Shown in pieces: positions 28,317 to 40,299 of a stretch of DNA of 64,000 bases. The DNA comes from Taenia hydatigena. Taxonomy: Eukaryota > Platyhelminthes > Cestoda > Cyclophyllidea > Taeniidae. The notes under the pieces were generated by a model. It saw only the letters and a list, made by a program, of their open reading frames with translations. It was not told the origin of the DNA and did not search any database. The stretch is from the NCBI GenBank assembly GCA_036345935.2, contig JADWOT020001870.1, positions 1 to 64,000 of the forward strand. The letters run 5' to 3'. The stretch's first letter is position 1. Every line of letters begins with the position of its first letter. The translations under genes were made by a program, and so were the position numbers.

Positions 28317-29976
28317 ATGTCAAACTTTACGGTAAAAGAGATTTTGGGCCTCCTAGATCCTGAACAACCCCAGCATCTGGCAACGCTGCAAGCAAGCGGT
28401 ATTGTCCATCAATTTACTTTATCACTCTTTATGTTTCGCCTTGTTAGCACACATTTGTGTCTCAAGCTTTTGTACTCTTTACCATGTTTTGACTCTCGAC
28501 AACTATGAGTTGAGGATGGAATCATTTGTTGTCCCTCAAGGGTGTCCTTTTCTGCAGTCACAGTGGCATGCCTCACGCACTTACTGTACAAAAAGCTCTA
28601 TGTCATCTTTTACACCAGGTTTCTTCACACTCGCACACTAGTCAGTGTCGACACTCAAGGACTTTTTCACAGTGCTTCTCATCGGTGACATTGCTATTTC
28701 CAGCCATCGCAAAGCCGTCCTAACGGCAACGCGTTCACAACCAGTGGAACCAGCAGAAGTGGCGTCATACAGGACCCAAATGCATGCTCAAAACAGCACA
28801 CTTAACATGAATAAGTCCTTGATCTAAACAAATTTGGAACTAAAGTCTAGTTGTATGCAGATGATCGCGTTCTAATTCCATTCGTTTTGTTTTACAGGTG
28901 TATCAAATACGGAAGCCCCAGTTTTACCAGAGGGAGGGACAAACGCACCTCCCCAAGAATTCGCCTTAACGACTTCGTTAGCAACCGTGGGGCAGCAAGT
29001 GGAACGAGCAACACCACTCACATCACAAAAGAGGAAAGAGACGGCCTTTAATCTAACTAAGCCTCCAGTATTTGCAAGATATAATTCCCTCCTGATGTGT
29101 TTGCGACAGAACAACAGTGAAGACAAACAAACCCAACTGAATCCTTTGCAATCAAAATTGCTTAAAATTGATGAGGCTACTTCTAATGAGTCGGATATCT
29201 TATTGGCAATGCCTGTATTTCCTCCACGCAGTCCGCAATTGGCTAGCACGCCAAAGCCTGCACTACAACAGACATCCTACACCGACATGCCTTTGTCTCC
29301 AAAGCAAGGTGAAAGCTCAGCTCAACCTCAAGCTACCACTACGTCACCGGCCATCCCAGCACCGAACCCACTCCTACTTGACACCTTGTCAAAGTTAAGT
29401 CAGCAGCTACTAAAACCGCAGGTGCAGCAACCATTTGCACTGTTAAGTACGTGTCAACATCTTCCTACAAATGCCTTATTACTTCGAAATTACTCTGTTT
29501 CCCACCAACTTGCTGCCACGGCATCTACGACACCGACCTCAGAACAACCCCAGGTACGTTGGACAGAATCTGAGGCACAAAGACAGGGTAGACGCAAGGT
29601 TCTCTTCACCCCCTACCAAATCGGTGAGATGATGAAATACTTTGAGAAGAAAAAATACATCAATATGCAAGAGCGCGAAGAACTTGCGCGTCGCATCGGC
29701 TTGACGGGGACTCAGGTTGGTCGCGCATTAGGGTACTAAATGAACTGTTCAATCAACAGTTATAAGTGTGTGGTGATTTACTGTCTACGATCGAGTTGTC
29801 AAACCTCATCATGCTTTTGACTTTTCTGTTAGGTTAAGATATGGTTCCAGAACCAGCGCTACAAAACAAGGAGGGTTGGTGGCGAAAAATCTGGCAATGA
29901 GGCGTCTCTAGCACAGCCAAATGCTCATAACACAAACAAAGAAGCGTTCCATCAACAAGCTCGGCAGACTCAGTGA
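28317..29976 (+). CDS. NK-2-like homeobox transcription factor (three exons)
   Basis: Exons are 28,317-28,398, 28,898-29,715 and 29,833-29,976. Phases agree across both GT-AG introns and give 347 residues. Residues 4-14 (F-T-V-K-E-I-L-G-L-L-D) resemble the TN/eh1 repressor motif of NK genes. The middle is Pro/Gln/Ser/Thr-rich and probably disordered. The homeodomain spans about residues 257-316: RRKVLFTPYQ arm, F20, L40, then WFQNQRYKTRR. W48, F49, Q50, N51 and R53 are all present, and Tyr54 is typical of NK-2/NK-3 proteins, which bind CAAGTG-like sites. The second intron splits codons Q44 and V45, a common homeobox intron position. Helix 1 is odd: E-M-M-K-Y-F instead of the usual E-L-E-R-x-F. 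It should act in the nucleus as a sequence-specific DNA-binding factor. A decayed tandem copy lies 6 kb downstream. The exact NK subfamily and the C-terminus are uncertain because downstream exons are possible. Confidence 0.85.
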
Positions 29977-30121
29977 CAGCTGTGGAACTACTGAGAGTTT
30001 CCAATCCAAACAGGGCCCCAAACAAACAACAATAACGTTGAGGCATGCCCCTTCAGTATAAGATGGCGACTTGTTGCCTAGGGAAAAGTAGCAATTTAGG
30101 ATGCTGGCGGAGTGGTCTTAA

Positions 30122-30238
30122 AATAAGCTTGCTGCTGAATTTGACCAAATGCAGGATGATGGAGACGAGGATATGAGGAACTATGTGAAGATGACAAAGC
30201 GGGTTATTCGCTTTCTCTATAAAGCGTCTGCAGACTGA
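30122..30238 (+). other. possible extra 3' exon of the homeobox gene
   Basis: A short open stretch after AG at 30,126-30,127 reads as an acidic then basic C-terminus (E-F-D-Q-M-Q-D-D-G-D-E-D, later K-R-V-I-R-F-L-Y-K) ending in TGA at 30,236-30,238. Exon 3 contains a usable donor directly after the homeodomain (AGG|GTTGGT at 29,875), and joining the two keeps phase 0. That would give an alternative tail in place of residues 315-347. The composition looks coding, but this is inference from sequence alone. Confidence 0.3.
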
Positions 30239-30344
30239 CCTTAGCCATCCTTCATGGAGTGGCTGTGATGTTGGTGTTTTACCTGTTTTGTGGTCCTCAC
30301 AGCCTGCCTCAATGGCAGCTGCCTTGTAGATTTTAGTTTTAAAA

Positions 30345-30350
30345 AATAAA
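30345..30350 (+). terminator. AATAAA polyadenylation signal
   Basis: AATAAA lies 369 bp after the stop codon of the homeobox gene, followed by a TTGTTG-type T/G-rich stretch. It is the first canonical signal downstream on this strand that I noticed. Confidence 0.45.
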
Positions 30351-33300
30351 TTGTTGACTTTAAAGTTGTTCTCATGAGAAGCTATGCGTGAAGTGGGAAG
30401 TCGCTAAAATAAAATTGCGCAAGCAGTTTAACCTAAATCGTTTTCGAGCTGTAGAACACATTGAAATTAGCCTGTGGTTGGATGATAGGCGCCCATGGCA
30501 GATGTTGCCATTCAGTCAATGTAAAAGGCCAGTTATTTATTTTCCTTGCAAATAAGGCTAAGCAATTTGATTGTAAATCACTCGCATCTGTTTCATAGCT
30601 CGCATTATGCCTTTAAAGGTGTTGGGTCCGGTGTAGGGCTCAGTTCAAAAGCAACTGAATCGGTACCAACTAAACGGGGTTTTAGCAAATGAAGCTGCAA
30701 GAGAGATTGAGAGAGACCGAGATGAAAAGAAGAAGTTCTGTCGAGAGGACAAACACCACAGCCCTTCATAATCTCATTTTCAGAGGTGGCCTCAATCAAC
30801 CACCATCATTCAGCGCCCACTTTTAAGCTGCTGCAATAATAAAAGTAATTTCCTTAAAAATTAGGGCCAATGGGACTTTTTTACTTAAGTGTACCACTTC
30901 GACCGTTTCCAGTAAGGTACCGCACATTTAACAGCGACGCAGAGAAAATTCGAAATTCCCTTTACACATTGACCACTCACCACCACAGTATTTGACAGCA
31001 CTGATTTAACTTAGGGGGGAACCACAACATGGAATCAGATGGCTCATTGGGACGGATTCCTACCCTCTCTAGCGAAGATTGAATGAGTCAGAAGGTGTGA
31101 AACCTGTGTAACCATCGCACGGGAGGTGCGTCAGCACTTGGCGGTCGAGGGACGACCGAAGCTACTCAGGCCGTGCGTTAACGCATGCTGACCTCGTGAT
31201 AGCGAATGTTTTGTGGTACGATGCATTTACTCTCCAGGCATGCATGGAAAGGGCTTTACATCAAAAACCGTCTAAGCTTCAATGGAAAGGCCACAGTGTC
31301 CGTAAGGAATAAAATAGAGTTGCATCGTTTCAATAATTACTGTATGCATCAGTCCAGTGAGAGGCAAAAGTGGTTGTATCTCACCTAATTCATTGTTAAT
31401 TGAACTTTACGTGCCATGTTTTGATCCTCAAAATTTTGGGCAAACAACCGACCCATTTGGAGAGCGTTAGATTCGAAGGAAGGAAAGTGGCATTGCAAAG
31501 TAAAATTGTCGTTTAAATTGGCAATGGGATTCGCGGGGGAATTTCGCTGTCGTACCTGACTGCAGTGATATGCCTTTTACTTACCTTACTGTTATCGCAT
31601 AAAACATGACGTCTCTCCACAGCCAGATATAACAGTTATACTAGTTTAAAAATTGACATTTCTTAAAGAAGAGTTGAGTGACTCGAAGTACATTTATTCG
31701 AGCTGTGTCTTGTCGCATAACAAACAGCATTCGACTAAATAGGAAAAAGTTCGGAATAGTAGCCGCTCCGTTCCAAATCATTCTCTTGTTTTCGTCGGTT
31801 CTACTGGCTTCTAGAATGGACTAGTGAGACGTGCCAGTAGATCAGCTGCACTGCACGTCGGCAAAGTACCTCTTGTCCTTCGTCTTGAAAATAGCCTCCA
31901 AGTGCTGCACTTACCTCAATGCTTCGAGAAAGCACGAACAGCTTCGGCTTTAAGTTGCTTTAAGACAGGCAGAAGTGCGTGAGTTAGGTTCTGCACTTAG
32001 GGATTTGGTATTATATAGCAGTTTTATTACCTAAGGAGAGTAACAAATGCCTGTATTCCCTGTTTTTAGCGACCGAATTCAAACAGTCAGCCTTACAGCT
32101 AACGTTTGCAGATGTTTGCATAGACGCTTGCAACCTGGACTCAGATAGCACTGATAAAGTGGCTCCCGCCCCACTGTTTGACTCCAACGACCCTCGTCAA
32201 AATAGACGTAAAATAAGAAGAACCAAACAATTAAACATTCTGTCATGCCAAGCCAATCACCAAGTACATCTTAATCAGAGTAGACTCATCTCTTGCTTGG
32301 CACCTTGACTTGGTCAGAGGTGTTTTTATCAAACGAAATGAGTGATCAAAGTCCAAATTATTGAATATACAATTCTGCTGATGCGCAAACTAAATAAACT
32401 CGTATTTAATAGCCAATTCACCCCTGAATATCAACTGAAACTAGTGCGCTTCCATTTTATTCACATCCAAATCATTTAACCTATCCTCACTAAGATTGTC
32501 TAGAGTCAAGCTTAGACAACCGCACGCATGCAGTTTAGGAAGAGGTTGAGGATGTGACGGTGATAGTGAGATCGTGCGATCTCTTGAGACAGTACGACAC
32601 GCTTTCGAGTGCTTGTCTATCCGCGCCTGTTTTTGAAGAGTGGATGCTCTCCATAACACCTTTGCAATGTTGCAGGGCGATCCATCGCACAATCAAAAGA
32701 TCCTCAAAAAAGCAAACCATGACAGAAAATATGGGTCCAGTCTCCACCTCGATTTTAAAACTTAGAGGTTAACTGACTTGACGGAGGCAAAGGTGAATGC
32801 GATGGGATTTTGCCAACATGTACTACAAACAACGTTTAGTTAGAGAGCAACTAGCCATTGTCACTGTGAGGGCGCCTAATTTAATTCTGTTTCAAATGCT
32901 TAAGCCTTATGGGGTAAGCACGTCGACAGTTCAACTTTACTATCTACTACTAGCTGTAGGGCAGATGTCACAGCTGCCCCACCAACCAAGTAGGATGACA
33001 GTGTGGGCTGTGCCATCAACCTCTCTTCTTCCAACGCTCTGATCTTAGGGATCAATATAGTATGGAAAGGCACAATGCCACCTAAGTCAGTCAAACAAGC
33101 TAGTCAAAAGATCGGGATAATTCCCACAATCAGTTGACAGGCAGGATGTGAATGGAAAAATAAGTGTTAAGTGTTACCTTTGGGCTGCCGTACCCACTCC
33201 GGCATCAAGCTGACCTATGCGGATGCGAGGATCCATCCACGCACAACTTTCTTTTTTTGAATTTCAGATCTTTTTAGAAACCGTTCACAAAGCAGACTAC

Positions 33301-34300
33301 GAACAAGTTTTAGTGCAAACTGATGGCCTTTGCTGTTAAAATATGTTTTTTTAAGATGCATCTCTCGCCAACTCGTTCTTGAATACCCGTCCTAAACAAT
33401 CCACTTGCAATTTTGTAGCCATAGTGAAGAGAACTCACGATCTGTCGAGGTCGTTTCAGGCATGAAGATAGGTCGTGCAAATGTGAGTGACCGGACACTT
33501 TCATCACATTGGTTGATGAGGCTTGTATAGTCGGACACATGAGAGCTTGCAACTGATTGACTGACGAATGCTAGAATACTCTATGCTCAAAACTCAGCCA
33601 CATCAAGAATCACCTGATTCTTTGAAAGTGGCTTTCATACTGTAGAATAACCACACTTGTATGATGCTTCTTTAACGCCTTTAGGCGCAAACGATCCCGA
33701 TATTGAATACCATTTAAACAGAGGTGGTCACTTGGCTCTCGCCAGTCCAAATATGGGATTGAAGAATTAAGGTAGAAATCGCTACGTCAATGCCATTCTT
33801 CAGCATCTCATGGTGACAGAGTTGCTGGCGTCGCATTTGTATCGGTCTACAATGCAATATTGCTAATTCTGTGTACTATTTTTCCACTGAGCCAGAGGTG
33901 TTGCATTTGTTGCTGTGACTCACAGGACACTGACCGCTGTGCTATGAACTCGGAGGTGTCCGATTTTACATGCTACAGTATGAGGACCCCGTAGGCAGAG
34001 CTGATTTCGAACGTCGGAGTGTGCAGAAGCCTCAGAATGGATAGTTTGATAACTGGCTGTGAACACCATTATCATCACCATCATTGCCCAGGCCTCGAAT
34101 TTCGTGATAGATGATCACCCAGACCTATAGGCGACTTTTCGAGCTTAAGTCGTAGGTGCTACTTTGCTGACATTAATTTAAGTCGTACGACGACTAGTCG
34201 TCATCCCTGAGGAGTCAGACTCATCCAACAATTGAGCATGGCATGACGTCGTTGCGAGCAGATGGTTCGACACGATTAAGACTCGCGCTTCTTATCGTCT
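30351..34300. other. 3' flank of copy 1, spacer, and start of copy 2
   Basis: The interval holds the duplicated flanking blocks listed under the segmental duplication and a spacer of about 1.5 kb (32,330-33,830) that seems unique. A purine-rich stretch at 30,650-30,760 is open in one frame (V-L-A-N-E-A-A-R-E-I-E-R) and has a shifted counterpart in copy 2, so it might be an old coding tail. No other gene is visible. Confidence 0.45.
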
Positions 34301-34335
34301 GACCCAAAATAAAAATTTTATTGGATCTTATAACC

Positions 34336-34342
34336 TATAAAT
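34336..34342 (+). promoter_or_regulatory. TATA box retained by the pseudogene copy
   Basis: TATAAAT sits 49 bp before the ATG, matching the promoter of copy 1, with the ATTGG element also kept upstream. The pseudogene could therefore still be transcribed. Confidence 0.5.
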
Positions 34343-34390
34343 ACGGCAAGTTACTCGGTCATAGAAACGGCGCAGAACTGTGTGGTCACG

Positions 34391-35752
34391 ATGTCATCAT
34401 TCCTAAATTTACAGTGAAAAACACTTTGGACCTCCTCGATCCTGATCAACTATAGCATCTGACAACGCTGCGAGACAACGGTATTGTCTATCAATGAACT
34501 TTATCACTCTTTATGTACCACCCTATTTGCACACCTTTATACATCAACCTTTTATCTCTTTTTATCTGCCATCTTGTTCTCATACATTTGTGCCCCTAGC
34601 TTTTGAACGTTATCACCATTTCCGTCCCTCGGTCATCATGATTTGGAGCTGGACTTACCTGCTGTCCTTTGCAGCTGTCCTTTTTCGCAGCCACAGTGGC
34701 ATATCTGACGCACTTACGGCAGAAGAAGATCTGCATCATTCATTAACATTCACTTCTTTTCCTTATTCTTGTATCGGTCAGGGATAGCACTATGGAACTT
34801 TGGTACAGTTCTTCTCATCAGTGACATGACTATTCTTAATCATCATGAAGCCGTCTTAACGAAAACGTATTCACACCCAGTCGAGCTAGCAGGGTTGCAG
34901 TCAAACAGAACCCAATCGCATGCTCAAAATAGCACGCTCAATATAAATGAGCCCTTGATCCAAATAAGTTTGGAGATAACATTTAGCTACATGTAGATAG
35001 ACGCGCTCTTATTCCAGTCCGTTTTTTACAGGTGCATCTAATGCGGAAAGTCCAATTGTACCCGAGGGAGAGACAAAATCGCATCCTTAACGATTAGCCA
35101 TAACGGCTTTGTTAGCAAACGTGCAGCAGCGAGTGGAACACGAAACACCTTCTACGTTACAAAAAGTAAAAGAAATGATCTCCGCTCAGACTAAATCTCT
35201 TGTATTTTCAAGACTCAATCTCCCCTTTAAGCATTCACTACAAAACATTTATGGGAACAAACAAACCCTGCTGAATCTTTCGCCACGAAGGCGATTGAAA
35301 ACTGACAAGGCCACTTCCACCACACAGTACTCAACCCGCTGGCTCTTGAAAGTCTGTACTGCAACAGACATCCTGCATCGACATGCCCTTACCTCCAAAG
35401 CGAGCTGGATGCTCAGGCCATCCTCAAAATACCACTGCGATTATGATCTTCTCAGCACCAAGTCCACTCCTATTTGACATCTTGTCAAAGTTGAGTCAGC
35501 TGCTGCTGCAAGCGCAGGCACAGCCACCGTTACTACCACCATTCGCGTGTCAACAACTCCCGGCAAGCGTCTCCTCATTTCCAAATTACTCCCTCCTACA
35601 GAAACTTGTTGCCATAACATCAGTGCCTGATTCAGTAAACTTCTTTGCACCACCGACCGCGGAGCAGCATCAGGTACGCCAGACAGTATCCGAGGCGCAA
35701 TGGCAGAGCAGACGCAGGGTCCTCATCACTCCGTACCAAATTGGTAAGATGA
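34391..35752 (+). pseudogene. tandem duplicate of the NK-like homeobox gene, broken
   Basis: Exon 1 (34,391-34,480) has an 8-bp insertion after codon 2. The matching frame still reads F-T-V-K-N-T-L-D-L-L-D, then hits TAG where copy 1 has CAG. The donor (G|GTATTG) is kept. Exon 2 starts at 35,032 after a conserved acceptor and aligns well, but a deletion of about 40 bp near 35,325 shifts the frame. The arm and start of helix 1 survive (R-R-R-V-L-I-T-P-Y-Q-I-G), and then the sequence jumps at about 35,752 to the counterpart of 30,640. The rest of the homeodomain and all of exon 3 are lost. It cannot encode a DNA-binding protein. Confidence 0.85.
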
Positions 35753-38700
35753 CACCCATAAATTTTCGCCAAAACCGAACTGGGTCCTAGCAGAAGAAGC
35801 TGAAAGAGGCAGAGAAGGAAAGATCGAGATAAGCATTGAAGTTCTGCTGGGATAACAGACGCCTACAGTCCCACTTCACTTTGTTTTCATCCTTTCGGAA
35901 TGGTAGAACGAACCTGGACACAGAATATAGAACATGTTTTACATGTCCTCAGCAACCACTCCCTCTCTCAACTGACCCACCACTCGGCTACAGAAGATTG
36001 AGCATCAAATACTTTGCATTTGAGCTGACGAGACTGTTGGAACAGTAAACTACAGCCTTTCAACTCTAGTGTCAACACCAATCACTTACGAAGTAAACGC
36101 TTTGCGGGTATAGAATCTGCGGTCGCATTGAGTTGTAACTGGAGTACAGAAGTGGCCTCAATCAGCAGTGATCATCCAGCATTGAATGGCCGCTTCCGTA
36201 GAGTTAATCAAGACCATGTTCAATAGACATTTGTCAGCCTACTCTAACGGATCGCTCTCCCTTGGGTAGAGTATATGTTGCCTCAATTCAGTGGTCCAGA
36301 GCGAAGTGAATGGCACAACCGATGGTCGACACATGCTCATTCCCTCCCCCATCCCTGCCACCAAGCTGAATGAAACTCAAGCCCTGGTCAAATGATTACA
36401 AAGGAACTATAATGTGCCCTTTCGATAAATTTTTAGGTGCTCGTGAATAATAATGGCTGACGCGAGTGATTCGTGAATGCTTTTACTTTCAGCAAAAACC
36501 GCTTCGTGATGACTGACTGTGTACGTCGGATGTAGGCCGAGGTCTCTGCACCATGCGGGTAAGCTCTAACCTAACCTCTGCGCCAATAATACGTTTTCCA
36601 TCTTCGTTTCACACTATTGTTGCCGTCAATGCCGCGAAACAGTGCAGTGGAAATGATGTCTGCAAAATGCATTGTAAGCCACCAACTGCACTATTAGAAA
36701 ATTAAAAAGAAGGAATGGAAAATAAATGCATTCGACGTGACACTAATTTGATGGGGCAGGACCGGAAAAAACTCTTACACCACTTCCGCTACAACACTAG
36801 CGTTTAAAGTGTAACTCGGCCGACAACTGAGGTGTCACCAACATGGAGATGCACAATTAAAGCGGGGAAGGTGGCGCTACAAATAAAATTGTCATCAATT
36901 AGCAATGGGGTTTGCATTGATGTTATGCCATGTTTTGTGCTACAGTGGACACCTGCTAATTGGTGGACCTCATTCTGTCCGGCGACTCTCACTTAACCAG
37001 CCTCCGCTTCTCATTGTATCTGTTATTCAGTCGAGTGATCTCCAAGTAATTCACCTCACAAATGCCTCCTTTCTGCAGCATACACCAAATGCAGTAATTG
37101 AAGCGCTTCGCAATAATTGCAATGATTTGCCTTCCACTTATCTTGCCGTTGTTGCATAATGACATTTCCCTAGGAATGACGTCCCTTTGTAACCTAGGGG
37201 CAATATCTTTACTGTTTAAAAAAAAACATTGCTTTGTCCAAAAAGGAAGAGATAAGTAGCTTATTGCACATTTAAAGCCTTGGTTATTATCGCAACAAAC
37301 GGCATTTAAGTCAAAGAGGAAGTGTCCAAGGCAGTATCTGGGTTTTCTACTTGATTTCTGTTTATATTTACATTAACACTTCCTTTATTTTCGCAGGTTC
37401 TATCTGCCTTTTTTGTTCCCGTCTGCGCAAGAATTGCTCACCTTTGGCTGCGCTGCACGCCGTCAATGCACTCCTTGAAGTTCGTCGTGGGGAAAGCTTC
37501 CAAGTGTTACACTTACCTCAATACATCGCCGAAGCACAAGAAGCTTCAGCTCTAAAGTGTTTGTCATCACGAGGAAGTCACCTCAAGCCAGACAGTCGGA
37601 TGTGAGCTTGCTTTCGCAGTTACGAATTCGGTATTAGGTAAGGGTTCTATCAATTCTGAAGAACAATAAATGTCTGTTTTCTGTTTTCGAGCGGCAGATT
37701 TCAAACAATCAATCACACGGCGACCTGTTGTAATTGTTTGCATAAGCACTTGTAGTCTGGACTCCGATAACATTGATAAAGTGGTCGTCACCCAGCTGTT
37801 ACATCTATTTGACTCCAACGACCCTCACCAAAATAGATACGCATTAGAAGGACCAAACGATCAAACATTCGGCTACACTAAGCCAATCACTGAGTGCATC
37901 CTGATCAGAGCAGATTCATCTCTCGCCTAGCAATCTGATACAACTTTTATAAGTGTAACACAGAGTTGACTTAGCAGAACTTTTTGATTTCTGCAACTTC
38001 CTGCAATTTGATCTCTACGAAGATGCCAACGAGCGGCTTTCGGCTTTGCTTAATCTTGGGGAAAGAATGCTGCGATGGCAGAGCAGGAACACTCACCTAA
38101 CTCTCCTTATTATAACATCATTCGGATCTGTTTGTTAGTCTGACAAAGACTGATTGTTAGTTTGAATGACATCCTCCTTTCCAACTTGCATACCATGCAT
38201 ACCACCCAAACAACCTTCCTCTGTGTTGTTCTCCCAGTAAAATACAGTAGTTGCCACATTGCCGTATGATCGCTGACCCAATCTCTCTTTAAGAGCATAA
38301 CAATCCAAGACTTCGCAAGTGTGCACACAAGAGTCCATAACCATACTTTTTGCTGGAGGATTGCATGGCATGTTACACGAGATAGGAAGAGCTTTGCGAT
38401 GCAAAAGCCACAGCCGGCCATGAGGATCAACTGCATCCGTCAAGCGCCTCCCATTCTCATTGTCTAATAAAACGGAATAGTGGATTTACCATCACTTCCC
38501 TCATGGAATCGACATTCTATCAAACACGCTCTACTTAGTGCAGCTTAGTGGCAAACGCAATCTCTGCCTCAATAATTACAATTTAAAATGCGCTAAGCAT
38601 TAAATGCGTCAAGTTACTGAGGCTACGTTGGACAGGTATAATTTTAACGCAATTTCCACATCATTTGGCAGAAAAGCAGATCCAGAATATACCAGCAGCT

Positions 38701-39920
38701 GCGACAAATAAACTGGACGCACTTACCATCAGTCGGATCCTATCCGTCCTTTGCTGTAGATGCATGCGCAGTGTGGACTGCTACTGACTATGCTTTGGTA
38801 ACCCAGTTGCCACGACATAAATAATTGGAAGAAGAGAAAAACCTAAAGCCATTGCGTTTGCATATTTATAATAACGGTTTACTGATTATTAGGGTCTTTT
38901 GACTGTTAGAGATTAGATACAGTGCTGTGGGTCTCCTAAAGTGTCTCTCCAGTGAGGCGCCATCGTGTTCGTATATTTAGGCGCTGTATGTTTTGTAAAA
39001 GATAAGGAAAACTAAATGCTACAGTGCTAAAATCAAAATGCGTGCCAAAAAATGCAAAAAGTAACAAAACTTTTGTTTAATTATGCAAATTACAAGAGTA
39101 TGTAATGTTTATGAAATATTTTGAGAATTTTTTGGATTGTTTAGCTGCATCACCACAAGTTGTGGCTTAGGATTAGTGCATTTTCGAGTTGTCTCAAGGA
39201 GAGGGTTTAAGACGGTTTTCCCCTCTGGCTTTATCAAATGACCTCTCTGGCCAACAAAGAGGAGATTTCTTTTCTTCAAACGGTAAGGATATTTAAATCC
39301 TTGTTTACAGCTTTTTTGGAATGACTTCACTTGCCTAAGCTGTCTCTCACATGGTCGATCAGAGCGTTTATGCTTGAGTGCACAGGCTTTTGGAACCGAA
39401 TGTGCTCCCTTGAAAGCATTGCCAAAGAGGTTATTTTTGCCTGATTTACTAATATTCATGACATTACTGTGCTTTTGTTTTATTTAAAAGAGTCCTTTAA
39501 AGTCCTTTTGATTAACTTAAAAATTTACGCAGTTGTTTGGAGCTCCGATTACGCTTATTGCGTTCTTGCCTGCTATTTTAGGCAATAGTTAGTATCAGTT
39601 AAGTATTGCTTATGCGTGCAATTTACTATCTTATTTGGTCCCACAGAGGTGATGTTCGTGATTAAATACCATAGTGAGATATTTTTGTTCTGAAATTACT
39701 AAGTTTCTCTCAATTTTGCTTGTTAATTTGCTCGTATACAAGGCTTCAAAAATTGGCTGTTTTTTATATGTTCTCCTCCTTAATTGACAATCCGATTTTT
39801 GTTATTAGCGCTACTTCTTATTTGTTTTAAATGCAACCCTTCGTTTGTTATAATAAACGCCGTTTTGTTGTTATTCTAGGGGAAAAAGCTTGAGTTTATT
39901 TCCATGAATTTTAGGTTCCT
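35753..39920. other. duplicated flank, then gene-free sequence
   Basis: Up to about 37,950 this is the 3' flank of copy 2. From 37,960 to 39,920 I see no convincing exon. Two minus-strand open frames (38,135-38,443 and 39,109-39,459, 102 and 116 codons) are about the length expected by chance. The expected first exon of the RyR gene was not found here. Confidence 0.5.
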
Positions 39921-39924
39921 CTAG

Positions 39925-40299
39925 CCAAAATGCCTCTGCATTTTCATCCAGCTCGCGCAATTCAGGAAAAGCTTTCTAGTGGTAATGAGCTTTTTGACGT
40001 ACGTTTCTGCTCATTTTTTTGACTTGTTTTTTTTTTATTCGTTAAAATTGTTGCATGTTATACGATTTTTAAGAACCCTACCTCCGGCCATCGCATCCTT
40101 CCCTACGGCCACGCTATAAGGCTGAGACACCGCAACAGCAGCATGGTATGCTTTTTCTATCTTTTCAGCTTTATTTCAAAGACAAGCTATCAAACTTGAC
40201 TAGATTTTTTTATTGTTTGTCCAGTACTTGGCTTTTCTAAGTACTAGTTCAACAGAGGACGAATTGGCGTTTGATGTGCGCCTCAGGGTGAAGCTAACG
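39925..40299 (+). pseudogene. RyR N-terminal domain exons (three)
   Basis: Exons 39,925-39,998, 40,074-40,145 and 40,225-40,287 (or 40,299 if the stronger GTAAGT donor is used). They are open and join in phase 0. Recognisable RyR landmarks are a (V/A)RA-(I/L)-QE-x-L segment, then S-G-H-R-x-L-x-Y-G-H-A-I-x-L-R-H, then Y-L-x-(C/F)-L-(T/S)-T-S and L-A-F-D-V-x-L-R. These correspond to the start of the cytoplasmic N-terminal domain, about residues 75-150. No first exon with an initiator Met was found upstream. The next expected exon (the CWW region) was not found before 44.88 kb. Confidence 0.85.

Larger units (their letters stand above)
25960..37950 (+). repeat. tandem segmental duplication (two diverged direct copies)
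   Basis: Copy 1 runs from about 25,960 to 32,330 and copy 2 from about 33,830 to 37,950, in the same orientation. Matching anchors in order are: 25,960-26,405 with 33,830-34,275 (shared words GTGCAGAAGCCT, AATGGATAGTTT, TCGTACGACGA-type); the promoter and exon 1 at 28,228-28,398 with 34,310-34,480; exon 2; the purine-rich block at 30,650-30,760 with 35,780-35,880; 31,470-31,550 with 36,850-36,930; and 31,860-32,330 with 37,440-37,930 (shared TTTGACTCCAACGACCCTC). Copy 1 has about 1.8 kb at 26,410-28,210 with no counterpart in copy 2. Confidence 0.85.

Noticed and set aside
35753..35800. Remnant of homeodomain helix 3 in copy 2 (a Q-N-R frame followed by Lys-rich sequence)
   Set aside because: The bases align colinearly with 30,640-30,700 of copy 1, which is not homeodomain, so the likeness is chance.
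38135..38443. Cysteine-rich minus-strand open frame as a gene
   Set aside because: About 100 codons, expected several times by chance in 64 kb of this composition; no family recognised and no exon partners.
39109..39459. 116-codon minus-strand basic frame as a small ribosome-biogenesis-like gene
   Set aside because: Only a vague resemblance in Lys-rich composition; length within chance expectation.
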